Below are positions 1 to 13,418 of a DNA stretch of 64,000 nucleotides, piece after piece. Positions within the stretch are counted from its first letter, which is position 1. Each line of letters begins with the position of its first letter. The position numbers were made by a program, and so were the translations under genes. This DNA comes from Serripes groenlandicus. Its lineage: Eukaryota; Mollusca; Bivalvia; Cardiida; Cardiidae. The DNA is taken from positions 67,991,044 to 68,055,043 of the forward strand of contig JASEVX010000003.1 in the NCBI GenBank assembly GCA_031761405.1. The letters run 5' to 3'. A model generated the notes under the pieces. It searched no databases, was not told where the DNA came from, and worked only from the letters and a program-made list of their open reading frames with translations.

Positions 1-540
1 AAAAACTCAACTCGACCACGGCGGATTCCAGAAGCTGTCAGAATGTTTATCTTAATGATATCTAGGCCAAATTGAAGAGAAAGCTTTTTAACACTCTGGA
101 GGCTGCATTTTTAAACTGAGCATGTTGAAATGTTTGTCTTGATGATATGTAGGCCAAGTTGGAATATTGGTCATGTTTGCTAAAAAACTAGGTCACTAGG
201 CCGAATTGGATGAAAATCGTGTCAACACTGTAGAAGCCATATTTTTTTTAAATTTTGTCAGAAAAAAAACTAGGTCACTAGGCCAAATTGAAAGACAATC
301 TTGTTAATACTCTGGAGGCCGCAATTTGTGCTTCAGCAGCTTGAAACTTTGTCAGAATGTTTGCATTGATGATATCTAATCCATGTTCAAATATGAGGTA
401 AGAAAAATAGGTCAGTAGGCCAAATGAAGGAAAATCGTGATAGCACTCTGGATGTTGCATTTTGAATCTTTGTCAAAATAATTGTCTTGATGATTTTCGC
501 ATTGATCAAACACTTTCTCCCAGTCTAGTACATGGATTAA
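1..540. repeat. Degenerate ~165-bp dispersed repeat, about three units
   Basis: The segment repeats the phrases TAGGTCACTAGGCC, TTGATGATATCTAGGCC and ACTCTGGAGGC in the same order about three times with many substitutions and small deletions. I recognise this as a very common bivalve genomic repeat; that is recall, not a search. The open frame on the minus strand here is an accident of the repeat. It probably continues left of the window. Confidence 0.6.
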
Positions 541-1075
541 AGAATTATTTCTGCTTGATGGAATGTGATTTAACATTGACATATTTTTCAATATAATAAA
601 GCAGAAATTTAAAAAATATTCTGCCTAAACCTGCTGTCAAATTTGATACTTCATGTCTTAAATGTGTATATTTGTGAGCTCTTGCACTCAGGTGAGCGAT
701 ATAGTGCCAACAAGGTCTTCCTGTTTTCAAATTGGCAGTTTCATAATATTTACTATTTTTTATATGATCTTTTAACTTCTTAGCAATAAATACATAAACA
801 TAAGCTGCAATTATTATTTCCTTTCACATTTCCCCTACTTCCCCAACTTTCCTGCAGCCTCCAGGCCGTCAGCACTTCAGTGCTTTGATTAAAAAAGTAA
901 ACGAAAGCATAATCTTGAGACGGAAATTTATCATTTCTTATGCGTTTCACACACCATTTTGAATCTGCTGGTCTGTTGAGTTATAAGAATTAGTTCATGT
1001 TCGGTTCTCATTCCTTTCCTGCATGCATACGTATTTTGTCGCAACTACAACCAAATATCTTTGATAACAGTACGA
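541..1075. other. Non-coding AT-rich spacer
   Basis: No supportable gene. Around 670-720 the minus strand reads CGCTCACCTGAG, a phrase often seen in dispersed bivalve repeats, so part of it may be old repeat. The rest shows no recognised structure. Confidence 0.4.
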
Positions 1076-1132
1076 TCAAAGGAGAAATATCTCACTTCGA
1101 GCAATTGTTCCTTTTGCCACGATTTATTCAAC
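1076..1132. repeat. Fragment of the core of MITE family C
   Basis: Contains AAAGGAGAAAT, GAGCAATTGTTC and CTTTTGCCACGAT, the central hairpin of family C (see 20196-20423). Both ends are missing. It lies directly against the start of the 53-bp satellite. Confidence 0.5.
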
Positions 1133-1140
1133 CATATTTA

Positions 1141-4100
1141 CACACATATATACCCTTTAAATGACTTTCAATAATAGTGTCAATAGTCTGCTTCACACAT
1201 ATATACCCTTTAGCTGACTTTCCACAATGGTTTCAATGGTCTGCTACACACATATATACCCTTTAGCAGACTTTCAATAATGGTTTCAATAGTCTGCTAC
1301 ACACATATATACCCTTTAAATGACTTTCAACAATGGTATCAGTAGTCTGCTTCACACATATATACCCTTTAAATGACTTTCAACAATGGTTTCAATAGTC
1401 TGCTACACACATATGTACCCTTTAGCCGACTTTCCACAATGGTATCAGTAGTCTGGTTCACACATATATACCCTTTAGCTGACTTTCAATAATGGTTTCA
1501 ATAGTCTGCTTCACACATATATACCCTTTAGCAGACTTTCAACAATGGTTTCAATAGTCTGCTACACACATATATACTCTTTAGCTGACTTTCAATAATG
1601 GTTTCAATAGTCTGCTTCACACATATATACCCTTTAGCAGACTTTCAACAATGGTTTCAATAGTCTGCTACACACATATATACCCTTTAAATGACTTTCC
1701 ACAATGGTTTCAATAGTCTGCTACACACATATATACCCTTTAGCAGACTTTCCACAATGGTTTCAATAGTCTGCTACACACATATATACCCTTTAGCAGA
1801 CTTTCAACAATGGTTTCAATAGTCTGCTACACACATATATACCCTTTAAATGACTTTCCACAATGGTTTCAATAGTCTGCTTCACACATATATACCCTTT
1901 AGCTGACTTTCCACAATGTTTTCAATAGTCTGCTTCACACATATATACCCTTTAAATGACTTTCCACAATGGTTTCAATAGTCTGCTTCACACATATATA
2001 CCCTTTAGCAGACTTTCAACAATGGTTTCAATAGTCTGCTACACACATATATACCCTTTAGCTGACTTTCAATAATGGTTTCAATAGTCTGCTACACACA
2101 TATTTACCCTTTAAATGACTTTCCACAATGGTTTCAATAGTCTGCTTCACACATATATACCCTTTAAATGACTTTCCACAATGGTTTCAATAGTCTGCTA
2201 CACACATATATACCCTTTAGCAGACTTTCAACAATGGTTTCAATAGTCTGCTACACACATATATACCCTTTAGCTGACTTTCAACAATGGTTTCAATAGT
2301 CTGCTTCACACATATATACCCTTTAGCAGACTTTCAACAATGGTTTCAATAGTCTGCTACACACATATATACCCTTTAGCTGACTTTCAATAATGGTTTC
2401 AATAGTCTGCTACACACATATATACCCTTTAAATGACTTTCCACAATGGTTTCAATAGTCTGCTTCACACATATATACCCTTTAGCTGACTTTCAACAAT
2501 GGTTTCAATAGTCTGCTTCACACATATATACCCTTTAGCTGACTTTCAACAATGGTTTCAATAGTCTGCTTCACACATATATACCCTTTAGCAGACTTTC
2601 CACAATGGTTTCAATAGTCTGCTACACACATATATACCCTTTAGCAGACTTTCAACAATGGTTTCAATAGTCTGCTACACACATATATACCCTTTAGCAG
2701 ACTTTCCACAATGGTTTCAATAGTCTGCTACACACATATATACCCTTTAGCTGACTTTCAATAATGGTTTCAATAGTCTGCTTCACACATATATACCCTT
2801 TAGCTGACTTTCAATAATGGTTTCAATAGTCTGCTTCACACATATATACCCTTTAGCAGACTTTCAACAATGGTTTCAATAGTCTGCTACACACATATAT
2901 ACCCTTTAAATGACTTTCCACAATGGTTTCAATAGTCTGCTTCACACATATATACCCTTTAAATGACTTTCCACAATGGTTTCAATAGTCTGCTACACAC
3001 ATATATACCCTTTAAATGACTTTCCACAATGGTTTCAATAGTCTGCTACACACATATATACCCTTTAGCTGACTTTCAACAATGGTTTCAATAGTCTGCT
3101 TCACACATATATACCCTTTAGCAGACTTTCAACAATGGTTTCAATAGTCTGCTACACACATATATACCCTTTAGCTGACTTTCAATAATGGTTTCAATAG
3201 TCTGCTACACACATATATACCCTTTAAATGACTTTCCACAATGGTTTCAATAGTCTGCTTCACACATATATACCCTTTAGCTGACTTTCAACAATGGTTT
3301 CAATAGTCTGCTTCACACATATATACCCTTTAGCTGACTTTCAACAATGGTTTCAATAGTCTGCTTCACACATATATACCCTTTAGCTGACTTTCCACAA
3401 TGGTTTCAATAGTCTGCTACACACATATATACCCTTTAGCAGACTTTCAACAATGGTTTCAATAGTCTGCTACACACATATGTACCCTTTAGCCGACTTT
3501 CCACAATGGTATCAGTAGTCTGCTTCACACATATATACCCTTTAGCAGACTTTCAACAATGGTTTCAATAGTCTGCTACACACATATGTACCCTTTAGCC
3601 GACTTTCCACAATGGTATCAGTAGTCTGCTTCACACATATATACCCTTTAGCTGACTTTCCACAATGGTTTCAATAGTCTGCTTCACACATATATACCCT
3701 TTAGCAGACTTTCAATAATGGTTTCAATAGTCTGCTTCACACATATATACCCTTTAGCTGACTTTCAACAATGGTTTCAATAGTCTGCTTCACACATATA
3801 TACCCTTTAGCAGACTTTCAACAATGGTTTCAATAGTCTGCTTCACACATATATACCCTTTAGCTGACTTTCAATAATGGTTTCAATAGTCTGCTTCACA
3901 CATATATACCCTTTAGCCGACTTTCAATAATGGTTTCAATAGTCTGCTTCACACATATATACCCTTTAGCCGACTTTCAACAATGGTTTCAATAGTCTGC
4001 TACACACATATATACCCTTTAGCTGACTTTCAATAATGGTTTCAATAGTCTGCTTCACACATATATACCCTTTAGCAGACTTTCAACAATGGTTTCAATA

Positions 4101-7100
4101 GTCTGCTTCACACATATATACCCTTTAGCTGACTTTCAATAATGGTTTCAATAGTCTGCTTCACACATATATACCCTTTAGCCGACTTTCAATAATGGTT
4201 TCAATAGTCTGCTTCACACATATATACCCTTTAGCCGACTTTCAACAATGGTTTCAATAGTCTGCTACACACATATATACCCTTTAGCTGACTTTCCACA
4301 ATGGTTTCAATAGTCTGCTACACATATATTTACCCTTTAGCTGACTTTCCACAATGGTTTCAATAGTCTGCTTCACACATATATACCCTTTAGCTGACTT
4401 TCCACAATGTTTTCAATAGTCTGCTTCACACATATATACCCTTTAAATGACTTTCCACAATGGTTTCAATAGTCTGCTTCACACATATATACCCTTTAGC
4501 AGACTTTCAACAATGGTTTCAATAGTCTGCTTCACACATATATACCCTTTAGCTGACTTTCAATAATGGTTTCAATAGTCTGCTTCACACATATATACCC
4601 TTTAGCAGACTTTCAACAATGGTTTCAATAGTCTGCTACACACATATATACCCTTTAGCTGACTTTCCACAATGGTTTCAATAGTCTGCTACACATATAT
4701 TTACCCTTTAGCTGACTTTCCACAATGGTTTCAATAGTCTGCTTCACACATATATACCCTTTAGCTGACTTTCCACAATGTTTTCAATAGTCTGCTTCAC
4801 ACATATATACCCTTTAAATGACTTTCCACAATGGTTTCAATAGTCTGCTTCACACATATATACCCTTTAGCAGACTTTCCACAATGGTTTCAATAGTCTG
4901 CTTCACACATATATACCCTTTAGCAGACTTTCAACAATGGTTTCAATAGTCTGCTACACACATATATACCCTTTAGCTGACTTTCAATAATGGTTTCAAT
5001 AGTCTGCTTCACACATATATACCCTTTAGCAGACTTTCAACAATGGTTTCAATAGTCTGCTTCACACATATATACCCTTTAGCTGACTTTCAATAATGGT
5101 TTCAATAGTCTGCTTCACACATATATACCCTTTAGCAGACTTTCAACAATGGTTTCAATAGTCTGCTACACACATATGTACCCTTTAAATGACTTTCCAC
5201 AATGGTATCAATAGTCTGCTACACACATATGTACCCTTTAGCCGACTTTCCACAATGGTATCAGTAGTCTGGTTCACACATATATACCCTTTAGCTGACT
5301 TTCCACAATGGTTTCAATAGTCTGCTACACACATATATACCCTTTAGCTGACTTTCCACAATGGTTTCAATAGTCTGCTTCACACATATATACCCTTTGG
5401 CTGACTTTCCACAATGGTTTCAATAGTCTGCTACACACATATATACCCTTTAGCTGACTTTCCACAATGGTATCAATAGTCTGCTACACACATATGTACC
5501 CTTTAGCCGACTTTCCACAATGGTATCAGTAGTCTGGTTCACACATATGTACCCTTTAAATGACTTTCCACAATGGTATCAATAGTCTGCTACACACATA
5601 TGTACCCTTTAGCCGACTTTCCACAATGGTATCAGTAGTCTGGTTCACACATATATACCCTTTAGCTGACTTTCCACAATGGTTTCAATAGTCTGCTACA
5701 CACATATATACCCTTTAGCTGACTTTCCACAATGGTTTCAATAGTCTGCTTCACACATATATACCCTTTAGCTGACTTTCCACAATGGTTTCAATAGTCT
5801 GCTACACACATATATACCCTTTAGCTGACTTTCCACAATGGTATCAATAGTCTGCTACACACATATGTACCCTTTAGCCGACTTTCCACAATGGTATCAG
5901 TAGTCTGGTTCACACATATATACCCCTTAGCTGACTTTCAACAATGGTTTCAATAGTCTGCTACACACATATATACCCTTTAGCTGACTTTCAATAATGG
6001 TTTCAATAGTCTGCTACACACATATATACCCTTTAGCAGACTTTCAACAATGGTTTCAATAGTCTGCTACACATATATTTACCCTTTAAATGACTTTCAA
6101 TAATGGTTTCAATAGTCTGCTTCACACATATATACCCTTTAGCTGACTTTCAATAATGGTTTCAATAGTCTGCTTCACACATATATACCCTTTAAATGAC
6201 TTTCAACAATGGTTTCAATAGTCTGCTTCACACATATATACCCTTTAAATGACTTTCAACAATGGTTTTAATAGTCTGCTTCACACATATATACCCTTTA
6301 GCTGACTTTCAACAAAATGGTTTCAATAGTCTGCTTCACACATATATACCCTTTAGCTGACTTTCCACAATGGTTTTAATAGTCTGCTTCACACATATAT
6401 ACCCTTTAGCTGACTTTCAACAAAATGGTTTCAATAGTCTGCTTCACACATATATACCCTTTAGCTGACTTTCAACAATGGTTTCAATAGTCTGCTACAC
6501 ACATATGTACCCTTTAGCCGACTTTCCACAATGGTATCAGTAGTCTGCTTCACACATATATACCCTTTAGCCGACTTTCAACAATGGTTTCAATAGTCTG
6601 CTTCACACATATATACCCTTTAGACGAACGACTTTCCACAATGGTTTCAATAGTCTGCTACACACATATATACCCTTTAGCTGACTTTCCACAATGGTTT
6701 CAATAGTCTGCTACACACATATATACCCTTTAGCAGACTTTCCACAATGGTATCAGTAGTCTGGTTCACACATATATACCCTTTAGCTGACTTTCCACAA
6801 TGGTTTCAATAGTCTGCTTCACACATATATACCCTTTAGCCGACTTTCCACAATGGTATCAGTAGTCTGCTTCACACATATATACCCTTTAGCTGACTTT
6901 CCACAATGGTTTCAATAGTCTGCTTCACACATATATACCCTTTAGCTGACTTTCAATAATGGTTTCAATAGTCTGCTTCACACATATATACCCTTTAGCT
7001 GACTTTCAATAATGGTTTCAATAGTCTGCTACACACATATGTACCCTTTAGCCGACTTTCCACAATGGTATCAGTAGTCTGCTTCACACATATATACCCT

Positions 7101-9600
7101 TTAGCAGACTTTCAACAATGGTTTCAATAGTCTGCTACACACATATATACCCTTTAGCTGACTTTCAATAATGGTTTCAATAGTCTGCTTCACACATATA
7201 TACCCTTTAGCTGACTTTCCACAATGGTTTCAATAGTCTGCTACACACATATATACCCTTTAGCAGACTTTCAATAATGGTTTCAATAGTCTGCTTCACA
7301 CATATATACCCTTTAGCTGACTTTCCACAATGGTTTCAATAGTCTGCTACACACATATATACCCTTTAAATGACTTTCCACAATGGTTTCAATAGTCTGC
7401 TTCACACATATATACCCTTTAGCTGACTTTCAACAATGGTTTCAATAGTCTGCTTCACACATATATACCCTTTAGCTGACTTTCAACAATGGTTTCAATA
7501 GTCTGCTTCACACATATATACCCTTTAGCTGACTTTCAATAATGGTTTCAATAGTCTGCTACACACATATGTACCCTTTAGCTGACTTTCAATAATGGTT
7601 TCAATAGTCTGCTACACACATATGTACCCTTTAGCCGACTTTCCACAATGGTATCAGTAGTCTGCTTCACACATATATACCCTTTAGCAGACTTTCAACA
7701 ATGGTTTCAATAGTCTGCTACACACATATATACCCTTTAGCTGACTTTCAATAATGGTTTCAATAGTCTGCTTCACACATATATACCCTTTAGCTGACTT
7801 TCCACAATGGTTTCAATAGTCTGCTACACACATATATACCCTTTAGCAGACTTTCAATAATGGTTTCAATAGTCTGCTTCACACATATATACCCTTTAGC
7901 TGACTTTCCACAATGGTTTCAATAGTCTGCTACACACATATATACCCTTTAAATGACTTTCCACAATGGTTTCAATAGTCTGCTTCACACATATATACCC
8001 TTTAGCTGACTTTCAACAATGGTTTCAATAGTCTGCTTCACACATATATACCCTTTAGCTGACTTTCCACAATGGTTTCAATAGTCTGCTTCACACATAT
8101 ATACCCTTTAGCTGACTTTCCACAATGGTTTCAATAGTCTGCTACACACATATATACCCTTTAGCTGACTTTCAACAATGGTTTCAATAGTCTGCTTCAC
8201 ACATATATACCCTTTAGCTGACTTTCAATAATGGTTTCAATAGTCTGCTTCACACATATATACCCTTTAGACGAACGACTTTCCACAATGGTTTCAATAG
8301 TCTGCTTCACACATATATACCCTTTAGCTGACTTTCAACAATGGTTTCAATAGTCTGCTACACACATATATACCCTTTAGCTGACTTTCCACAATGGTAT
8401 CAATAGTCTGCTTCACACATATATACCCTTTAGCTGACTTTCAATAATGGTTTCAATGGTCTGCTACACACATATATACCCTTTAGCTGACTTTCAACAA
8501 TGGTTTCAATAGTCTGCTTCACACATATATACCCTTTAAATGACTTTCCACAATGGTTTCAATAGTCTGCTACACACATATGTACCCTTTAGCTGACTTT
8601 CAATAATGGTTTCAATGGTCTGCTACACACATATATACCCTTTAGCTGACTTTCCACAATGGTTTCAATAGTCTGCTACACACATATATACCCTTTAAAT
8701 GACTTTCCACAATGGTTTCAATAGTCTGCTACACACATATATACCCTTTAAATGACTTTCAACAATGGTTTCAATAGTCTGCTACACACATATGTACCCT
8801 TTAAATGACTTTCCACAATGGTTTCAATAGTCTGCTTCACACATATATACCCTTTAAATGACTTTCCACAATGGTTTCAATAGTCTGCTACACACATATG
8901 TACCCTTTAGCAGACTTTCAACAATGGTTTCAATAGTCTGCTACACACATATATACCCTTTAGCTGACTTTCAATAATGGTTTCAATAGTCTGGTTCACA
9001 CATATATACCCTTTAGCTGACTTTCAATAATGGTTTCAATAGTCTGCTACACACATATATACCCTTTAGCTGACTTTCAACAATGGTATCAGTAGTCTGC
9101 TTCACACATATATACCCTTTAGCTGACTTTCAACAATGGTTTCAATAGTCTGCTACACACATATATACCCTTTAGCCGACTTTCAATAATGGTTTCAATA
9201 GTCTGCTACACACATATATACCCTTTAGCTGACTTTCCACAATGGTTTCAATAGTCTGCTTCACACATATATACCCTTTAGCTGACTTTCAATAATGGTT
9301 TCAATAGTCTGCTACACACATATATACCCTTTAGCTGACTTTCAATAATGGTTTCAATAGTCTGCTTCACACATATATACCCTTTAGCTGACTTTCAACA
9401 ATGTTTTCAATAGTCTGCTACAAACATATGTACACTTTAGCTGCCTCTACACAATGGTTACAATAGTCTGCTACAATTATATGTACAACTTACATGATTT
9501 TCCACAATGGTTTCAATCGTCTGCTACAAATATATGTTATCTTTAGCTGACGTTTAGCAATGCTTTCAATAGTACGACTCACATATGTATATATACATAT
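1141..9600. repeat. 53-bp satellite array, about 160 copies
   Basis: The monomer starts CACACATATATACCCTTTAG and ends CAATGGTTTCAATAGTCTG followed by CTT or CTA; counted directly it is 53 bp. Variation is at a few linked sites: AGCTGA, AGCAGA, AGCCGA or AAATGA after CCCTTT; TTCAATAATGG, TTCAACAATGG or TTCCACAATGG; CTTCACAC or CTACACAC. Blocks of variants recur at 371 bp (7 monomers) and 583 bp (11 monomers), so there is higher-order structure. The last four units (from about 9420) decay progressively, marking the right edge. No open frame survives because 53 is not divisible by three and the unit carries stops. Confidence 0.97.
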
Positions 9601-9884
9601 GAACACAGAAAGTCAGACCGGCAATAAGGGTAATAGCTTAGTGTAAATACCAGTACGGATAAGTGCAATCAGTGGCACGATTGTGCATGTTTTGACAGTT
9701 TTTGCGTGTTTTAAAACAGAACAAAATTCCAGGCTCTCTTAGATCGAAATTAGAACTGTGAAGGCGCGAACACGACACGATTACCGCATTACGTGGTTTT
9801 TTAAATACCGATAGAAACTGAACAGAACAGGTTTGATTACACGTAAACTATACAGTTTCTTTGTCTCGCATATATACATAATTT
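9601..9884. other. Spacer between satellite and first family A MITE
   Basis: Unique-looking sequence with no long open frame and no recognised repeat. It begins with a short ATATGTATATATACATAT palindrome just after the last decayed satellite unit. Confidence 0.4.
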
Positions 9885-10145
9885 GAGCCGTCCCGCGAGC
9901 AAACCAGCATTGTGGACTCTGCGTAAAGTATCGAGTCGGATCAGCCTAAGCATGCCAGGCAGGCATATCCAGATAGACACTTTTCGCATCCTGTGGATTT
10001 TCTGTTTCAGGAATCATTACTCCATCCCTCTATCCCCCTGAGACGGAATGTGTCGGCCCGGATCAGTCTGCGCGGACTGCGCAGGCTGATCTGGGTTGAT
10101 ACATTACGCAGAGGCCATAACGTTGGTTTTCTCGCGGGACGGCTC
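9885..10145 (+). mobile_element. MITE family A, full-length copy with perfect 15-bp ends
   Basis: Starts GAGCCGTCCCGCGAG and ends with its exact complement CTCGCGGGACGGCTC, 261 bp apart. Inside are further inverted segments (GATCAGCCTAAGCATGCC and GATCAGTCTGCGCGG types), so the whole element can fold. No protein is encoded; the open frame across it is incidental. Seven related copies or fragments occur in this window. Flanks show ATTT on both sides, a possible but unproven target duplication. The transposase family is unknown. Confidence 0.85.
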
Positions 10146-10452
10146 ATTTATGCATATATCAACATTACGAGTATATTATGTAGTTTTATGCGACATTTAG
10201 GATATATAACTAACATAAAGGATGAAGTTATACTTTTAGTAATTTTGAAAATCATAAAACTTATGTACAATAAAGTTATAACATAAAGCATCTATTGCAT
10301 AACATTGAAACAGGAAATACTATAATGTCTCAATGAAAATCACTTTTTAATTTGATAGATAAACATGGTGGAAAAGGGTAATTTTTCTGTCCGATATACT
10401 TTTTTATTCAAACATGCGCATGCATCTCAGAGTCAGTGTACAAGACAAGTTC

Positions 10453-10656
10453 TTAACTCTTTCAACGTCGAATTGTTTAAAGTAGACTCTTCCATGTTCA
10501 AAATCGTGCGTCTCCATTTCTCAAGTTTGGACTATTTTGATAACCAAAAGGCAAACAATGATGATTTCAGGTGAGACAGCTCGTTACGAGCTGACTCGCC
10601 TGAATCAGTATTGTTTGCAAAACCCTCAATATTGCCTTTGGCGCTGAAAGGGTTAA
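10453..10656 (-). mobile_element. MITE family B copy (TTAA ends)
   Basis: Starts TTAACTCTTTCAACGTC and ends GGCGCTGAAAGGGTTAA. The centre is a strong hairpin (CAGGTGAGACAGCTCG then CGAGCTGACTCGCCTG). With TTAA taken as target duplication the termini are CTCTTTCAGCGCC, a layout like piggyBac-type MITEs. One terminus has diverged. Confidence 0.8.
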
Positions 10657-10681
10657 ATGGGGGAAATAGGTATAACATGTT

Positions 10682-10881
10682 CCCACATGTAGACATAATT
10701 TTACGCATCTATAGCAAACAGCATTCTTAAACATTGTGGCAAATGAAAAAGTGTTGATAATGAGTTCTTCTTTTGCTAGAACGGTTTTTAGCTCTAATCA
10801 ATAATAATTATTTAACATTACCTGATTTTCCTTGTTTTTTTAAGTCGCATACTTGACGTGTTGTATATGGGAAAGGGTTAA
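10682..10881. mobile_element. Degenerate MITE family C copy
   Basis: Has TTCCCACATGTAGAC near the left, ACATTGTGGCAAATG in the middle, and ends TATGGGAAAGGGTTAA. The left terminus is worn. It directly follows the family B copy. Confidence 0.55.
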
Positions 10882-11032
10882 CTAACATTTCCATTTCGAT
10901 ATAAATCAGACAACGCTTTACGTGTTTGATTACTCAGTTCTCGTTCCCAAGAATCCAGATATAGGGGCATACATCTGCCTTTTTGTTCAATAAAGTATAC
11001 ACCACGTGACAGTCACCGATATTACATAATTT

Positions 11033-11292
11033 AGCCGTCAAGCGAGAAAACCGACATTGTGGACCCACCGTAAAGTATCGACCTGGATCAGCCTAAGCTT
11101 GCTAAGCAGGCTTACCCGGATCGACACGTTTCGCCTCCTGTGGATTTTCTGTTTCAGGAATCAGTTCTCTATACCTCTGACCCCCTGAGACGGAATGTGT
11201 CGGCCCGGATCAGTCTGTACGGACTGCGCAGGCTGCTCTGGGTCAGTACCTTACGCAGAGGCCATAATTATGTTTTTCTTGTGGGACGGCTC
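11033..11292 (+). mobile_element. MITE family A, diverged copy
   Basis: Same order as the 9885 copy: AGCCGTCAAGCGAG at left, GTAAAGTATCGACC, CTCCTGTGGATTTTCTG, GAGACGGAATGTGTCGGCCC, then TTGTGGGACGGCTC at right. The ends have several mismatches. Non-coding. Confidence 0.8.
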
Positions 11293-11340
11293 ATATGAGC
11301 TATTGCATGAAAAAAACGTACAAATTGGCACCCGATTAAT

Positions 11341-11536
11341 TTTTGGGTGTCTTATCCCGCTTTCGACAATTTCTCAGTTATATCACGGCATTTTCTTCTG
11401 CTAAGCCTGCAATCCTGAGCGTCAAATAGGGCATCCGTTACTACAATGTTTAAAGTCTTTGGTATGCCCCGGCCTGGTATCGAACCCTGACCTCCCTTGG
11501 CGGACGCTCTACAACTACACCACCGATGCTGCGGTA
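11341..11536 (-). mobile_element. tRNA-derived SINE, minus orientation
   Basis: On the minus strand the head reads GGTGGTGTAGTTGTAGAGCG (A-box-like) and GGTCAGGGTTCGATACCAGG (B-box-like). Downstream it ends in CCGTGATATAACTGAG and a GCGGGATAAGACACCC tail, matching the SINE tail seen elsewhere in the window. A molluscan V-SINE such as RUDI is a plausible relative; this is from memory and untested. Confidence 0.7.
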
Positions 11537-11641
11537 AATTGACACCCGAACAGTGTAGGTTCAGATCATAGTGTCCACCTCCTCAGTCTTATCAGAATAT
11601 ACACATAATCTTGTAAACAGACTCGTGTAAGTAATATGTGA

Positions 11642-11790
11642 GACAGTGTAGATCTTGATAAGGCTGTGCGGATGTACAGACTGATCTGGATCTATACTGT
11701 TCACAAAAACAAACTTGTACATGTGAACAGTGTAGATCTTGATCAGGCTGTGCGGATGCACAGACTGATCTGGATCAATACTGTTCACAC
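11642..11790. repeat. Two tandem hairpin units of ~80 bp
   Basis: GTGTAGATCTTGAT, GGCTGTGCGGATG, CAGACTGATCTGGATC and ATACTGTTCACA occur twice in order (about 11644-11705 and 11726-11788). Each unit is an imperfect palindrome, so both strands show similar open frames. They carry no coding signal. Confidence 0.7.
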
Positions 11791-11944
11791 AAAAAAACCT
11801 TGTACACTTTCCCATGCACATGCTCATACGATATCATTTTCAAGATAACCAGATTGATAGCAACACGGAACCTGTAGTCGAGCATAGCACGATAAATGCC
11901 AACGCAAATGTTTGTTTGAGTCGTGTTAAACATACAGCATAACT

Positions 11945-12110
11945 TGTCTTAAGCGACCACCCAGGGGAGAGTCAAAATTAGACTCTTGGATAGAGGTGGC
12001 TGCTTAATACAAGTATAGAAGAAAAATATGTTTTGATTAATCTTTTAAAAAGTGGCTGCTTAATACAGGTTGACTTCTAGACAGAGGTGACCATGTGTTG
12101 TTATCAGTCA
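11945..12110. repeat. Dispersed repeat with GGCTGCTTAATACAGG arms
   Basis: CTTAAGCGACCACCC at left and two GTGGCTGCTTAATACA phrases at right resemble a dispersed invertebrate repeat built around a 'proceeds through TTAAGTGGCC' type phrase. Recognised only loosely; the boundaries are approximate. Confidence 0.4.
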
Positions 12111-12149
12111 TGAAAAGGACCAACTATGTGTTAGGATATATATCAATAA

Positions 12150-12196
12150 CATTTCTCGAGAGCGGTAAAACAGGGTTTCGAATCCTGGTAGGGTCA
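12150..12196 (+). repeat. tRNA B-box-like SINE fragment
   Basis: GGGTTTCGAATCCTGGTAGG resembles a tRNA T-arm. No matching 5' half was found, so this is a relic rather than a tRNA gene. Confidence 0.35.
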
Positions 12197-12570
12197 TACA
12201 AAAGACATAACTTTGGCAGAAGTAGCCTTTTTTATAATGAACATTGAGTCGTATTTAAATATATGAAAACAGTGCGGCAAAAATGGAGTAAATTTCCATC
12301 TCCGTAACGAGATTACAATAAAGGGCACGTGACAATTAAAAACCTTTGGGGCTACACTTCTAGAAGCTTTAATCCGGGTCTGTACACAACATGTAATCGG
12401 GTACATGTACTGTAGGGAAGAATCTGGTGAGAATATGTAAACGCAGATTCAACAGACTCTACATTGGGAAAAACCCCGACTACGTTTCGCATGAGCTAAT
12501 GGGTTTTCACGCTACACGGATGAGACAATGTGTATTAAACATAGGGCTGGTTAATAATCACGGTAATATA

Positions 12571-12833
12571 AGCCGTCCCGCGAGAAAAACCAACATTATG
12601 GCATCTGCGTAATGTAACGACCCAGATCAGCCTGCGCAGTCCGCGCATACTGATCCGGGCCGACATATTCCGTCGCAGGGGGATAGAGGTATAAAGTAAT
12701 GATAACTGATACAGATAATCCGCAGGAGGCGAAAAGTGTATATATCCGGGTAAGCCTGCGCGGCATGCTTAGGCATATCCGGGACGATATTTTACGCAGA
12801 GGCCACAATGTAGGTTTTCTCGCGGGACGGCTC
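12571..12833 (-). mobile_element. MITE family A, near-full-length, opposite orientation
   Basis: Left AGCCGTCCCGCGAG, right CTCGCGGGACGGCT, with the internal order reversed relative to the copy at 9885 (CTGCGCAGTCCGCGC first, GCGCGGCATGCTTAGG later). It has a diverged centre around TGATAACTGATACAG. Non-coding. Confidence 0.85.
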
Positions 12834-12837
12834 ATAT

Positions 12838-12915
12838 ACAGACCCGTGGTTGAATGGTAAGCATTGGTGTTTGACACGGGGAGTCTTGCGTTCGATCTCG
12901 GCTTGCCGCGGTAAC
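12838..12915 (+). repeat. tRNA-like SINE head
   Basis: CCGTGGTTGAATGGTAAGC resembles an A box and TTGCGTTCGATCTCGG a B box, about the right distance apart. A clean acceptor stem is not visible, so it is called as a SINE head and not a working tRNA. Confidence 0.45.
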
Positions 12916-13200
12916 AGGTTTATCTATGGCAAAGATCTGCAGATGTAAGACCCCTGAAATCAAGAGTCATTTCATAGCCTATTGTAAGGGTAGACACATA
13001 TAGTCCATGGATATAAGTACTGTCGACACGATTCTTTTGAAATAATGTTGAAAAAATACGTGAAACCCAATAAGTATTCAGTAACCGTGATACAACTGAA
13101 ATACTGAAAGCAACATAAACCCAAATGAAATAAATGTTCAACCAATAACATGTTATATCATAATTGAACACTTCTAAAATCTAGGTAAGTGGTCATGATT

Positions 13201-13418
13201 GAGCCGTGGACTCTGCGTAAAGTATCGATCCGGATCAGCCTAAGCATGCCCCGCAGGCTAACCTTGACAGAAACCTTTCGCCTCCTGTGGATTTTCTGTT
13301 TTCAGGAATCATTACTTTATACCTCTATAACCCTGAGACGTTGTGTTGGCCCGGATCAGTCTGCGCGGACGATACTTTACGGAAAGACCACAATGTTGGT
13401 TTTCTCACGGGACGGCTT
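13201..13418 (+). mobile_element. MITE family A copy with internal deletions
   Basis: GAGCCG is joined directly to TGGACTCTGCG, skipping about 22 bp of the left terminus. A second deletion removes most of the segment after CAGTCTGCGCGGAC. The right end CTCACGGGACGGCTTA is present. Confidence 0.75.

Noticed and set aside
1141..9600. A CRISPR-like array because of regular repeats
   Set aside because: Units are contiguous with no unique spacers, and the context is clearly eukaryotic.
9993..10286. 97-codon frame beginning MDFLFQESLL, similar to frames at 13189, 43207 and 60584
   Set aside because: The shared peptide comes from the family A MITE sequence (GTGGATTTTCTGTTTCAGG) and not from a conserved gene.
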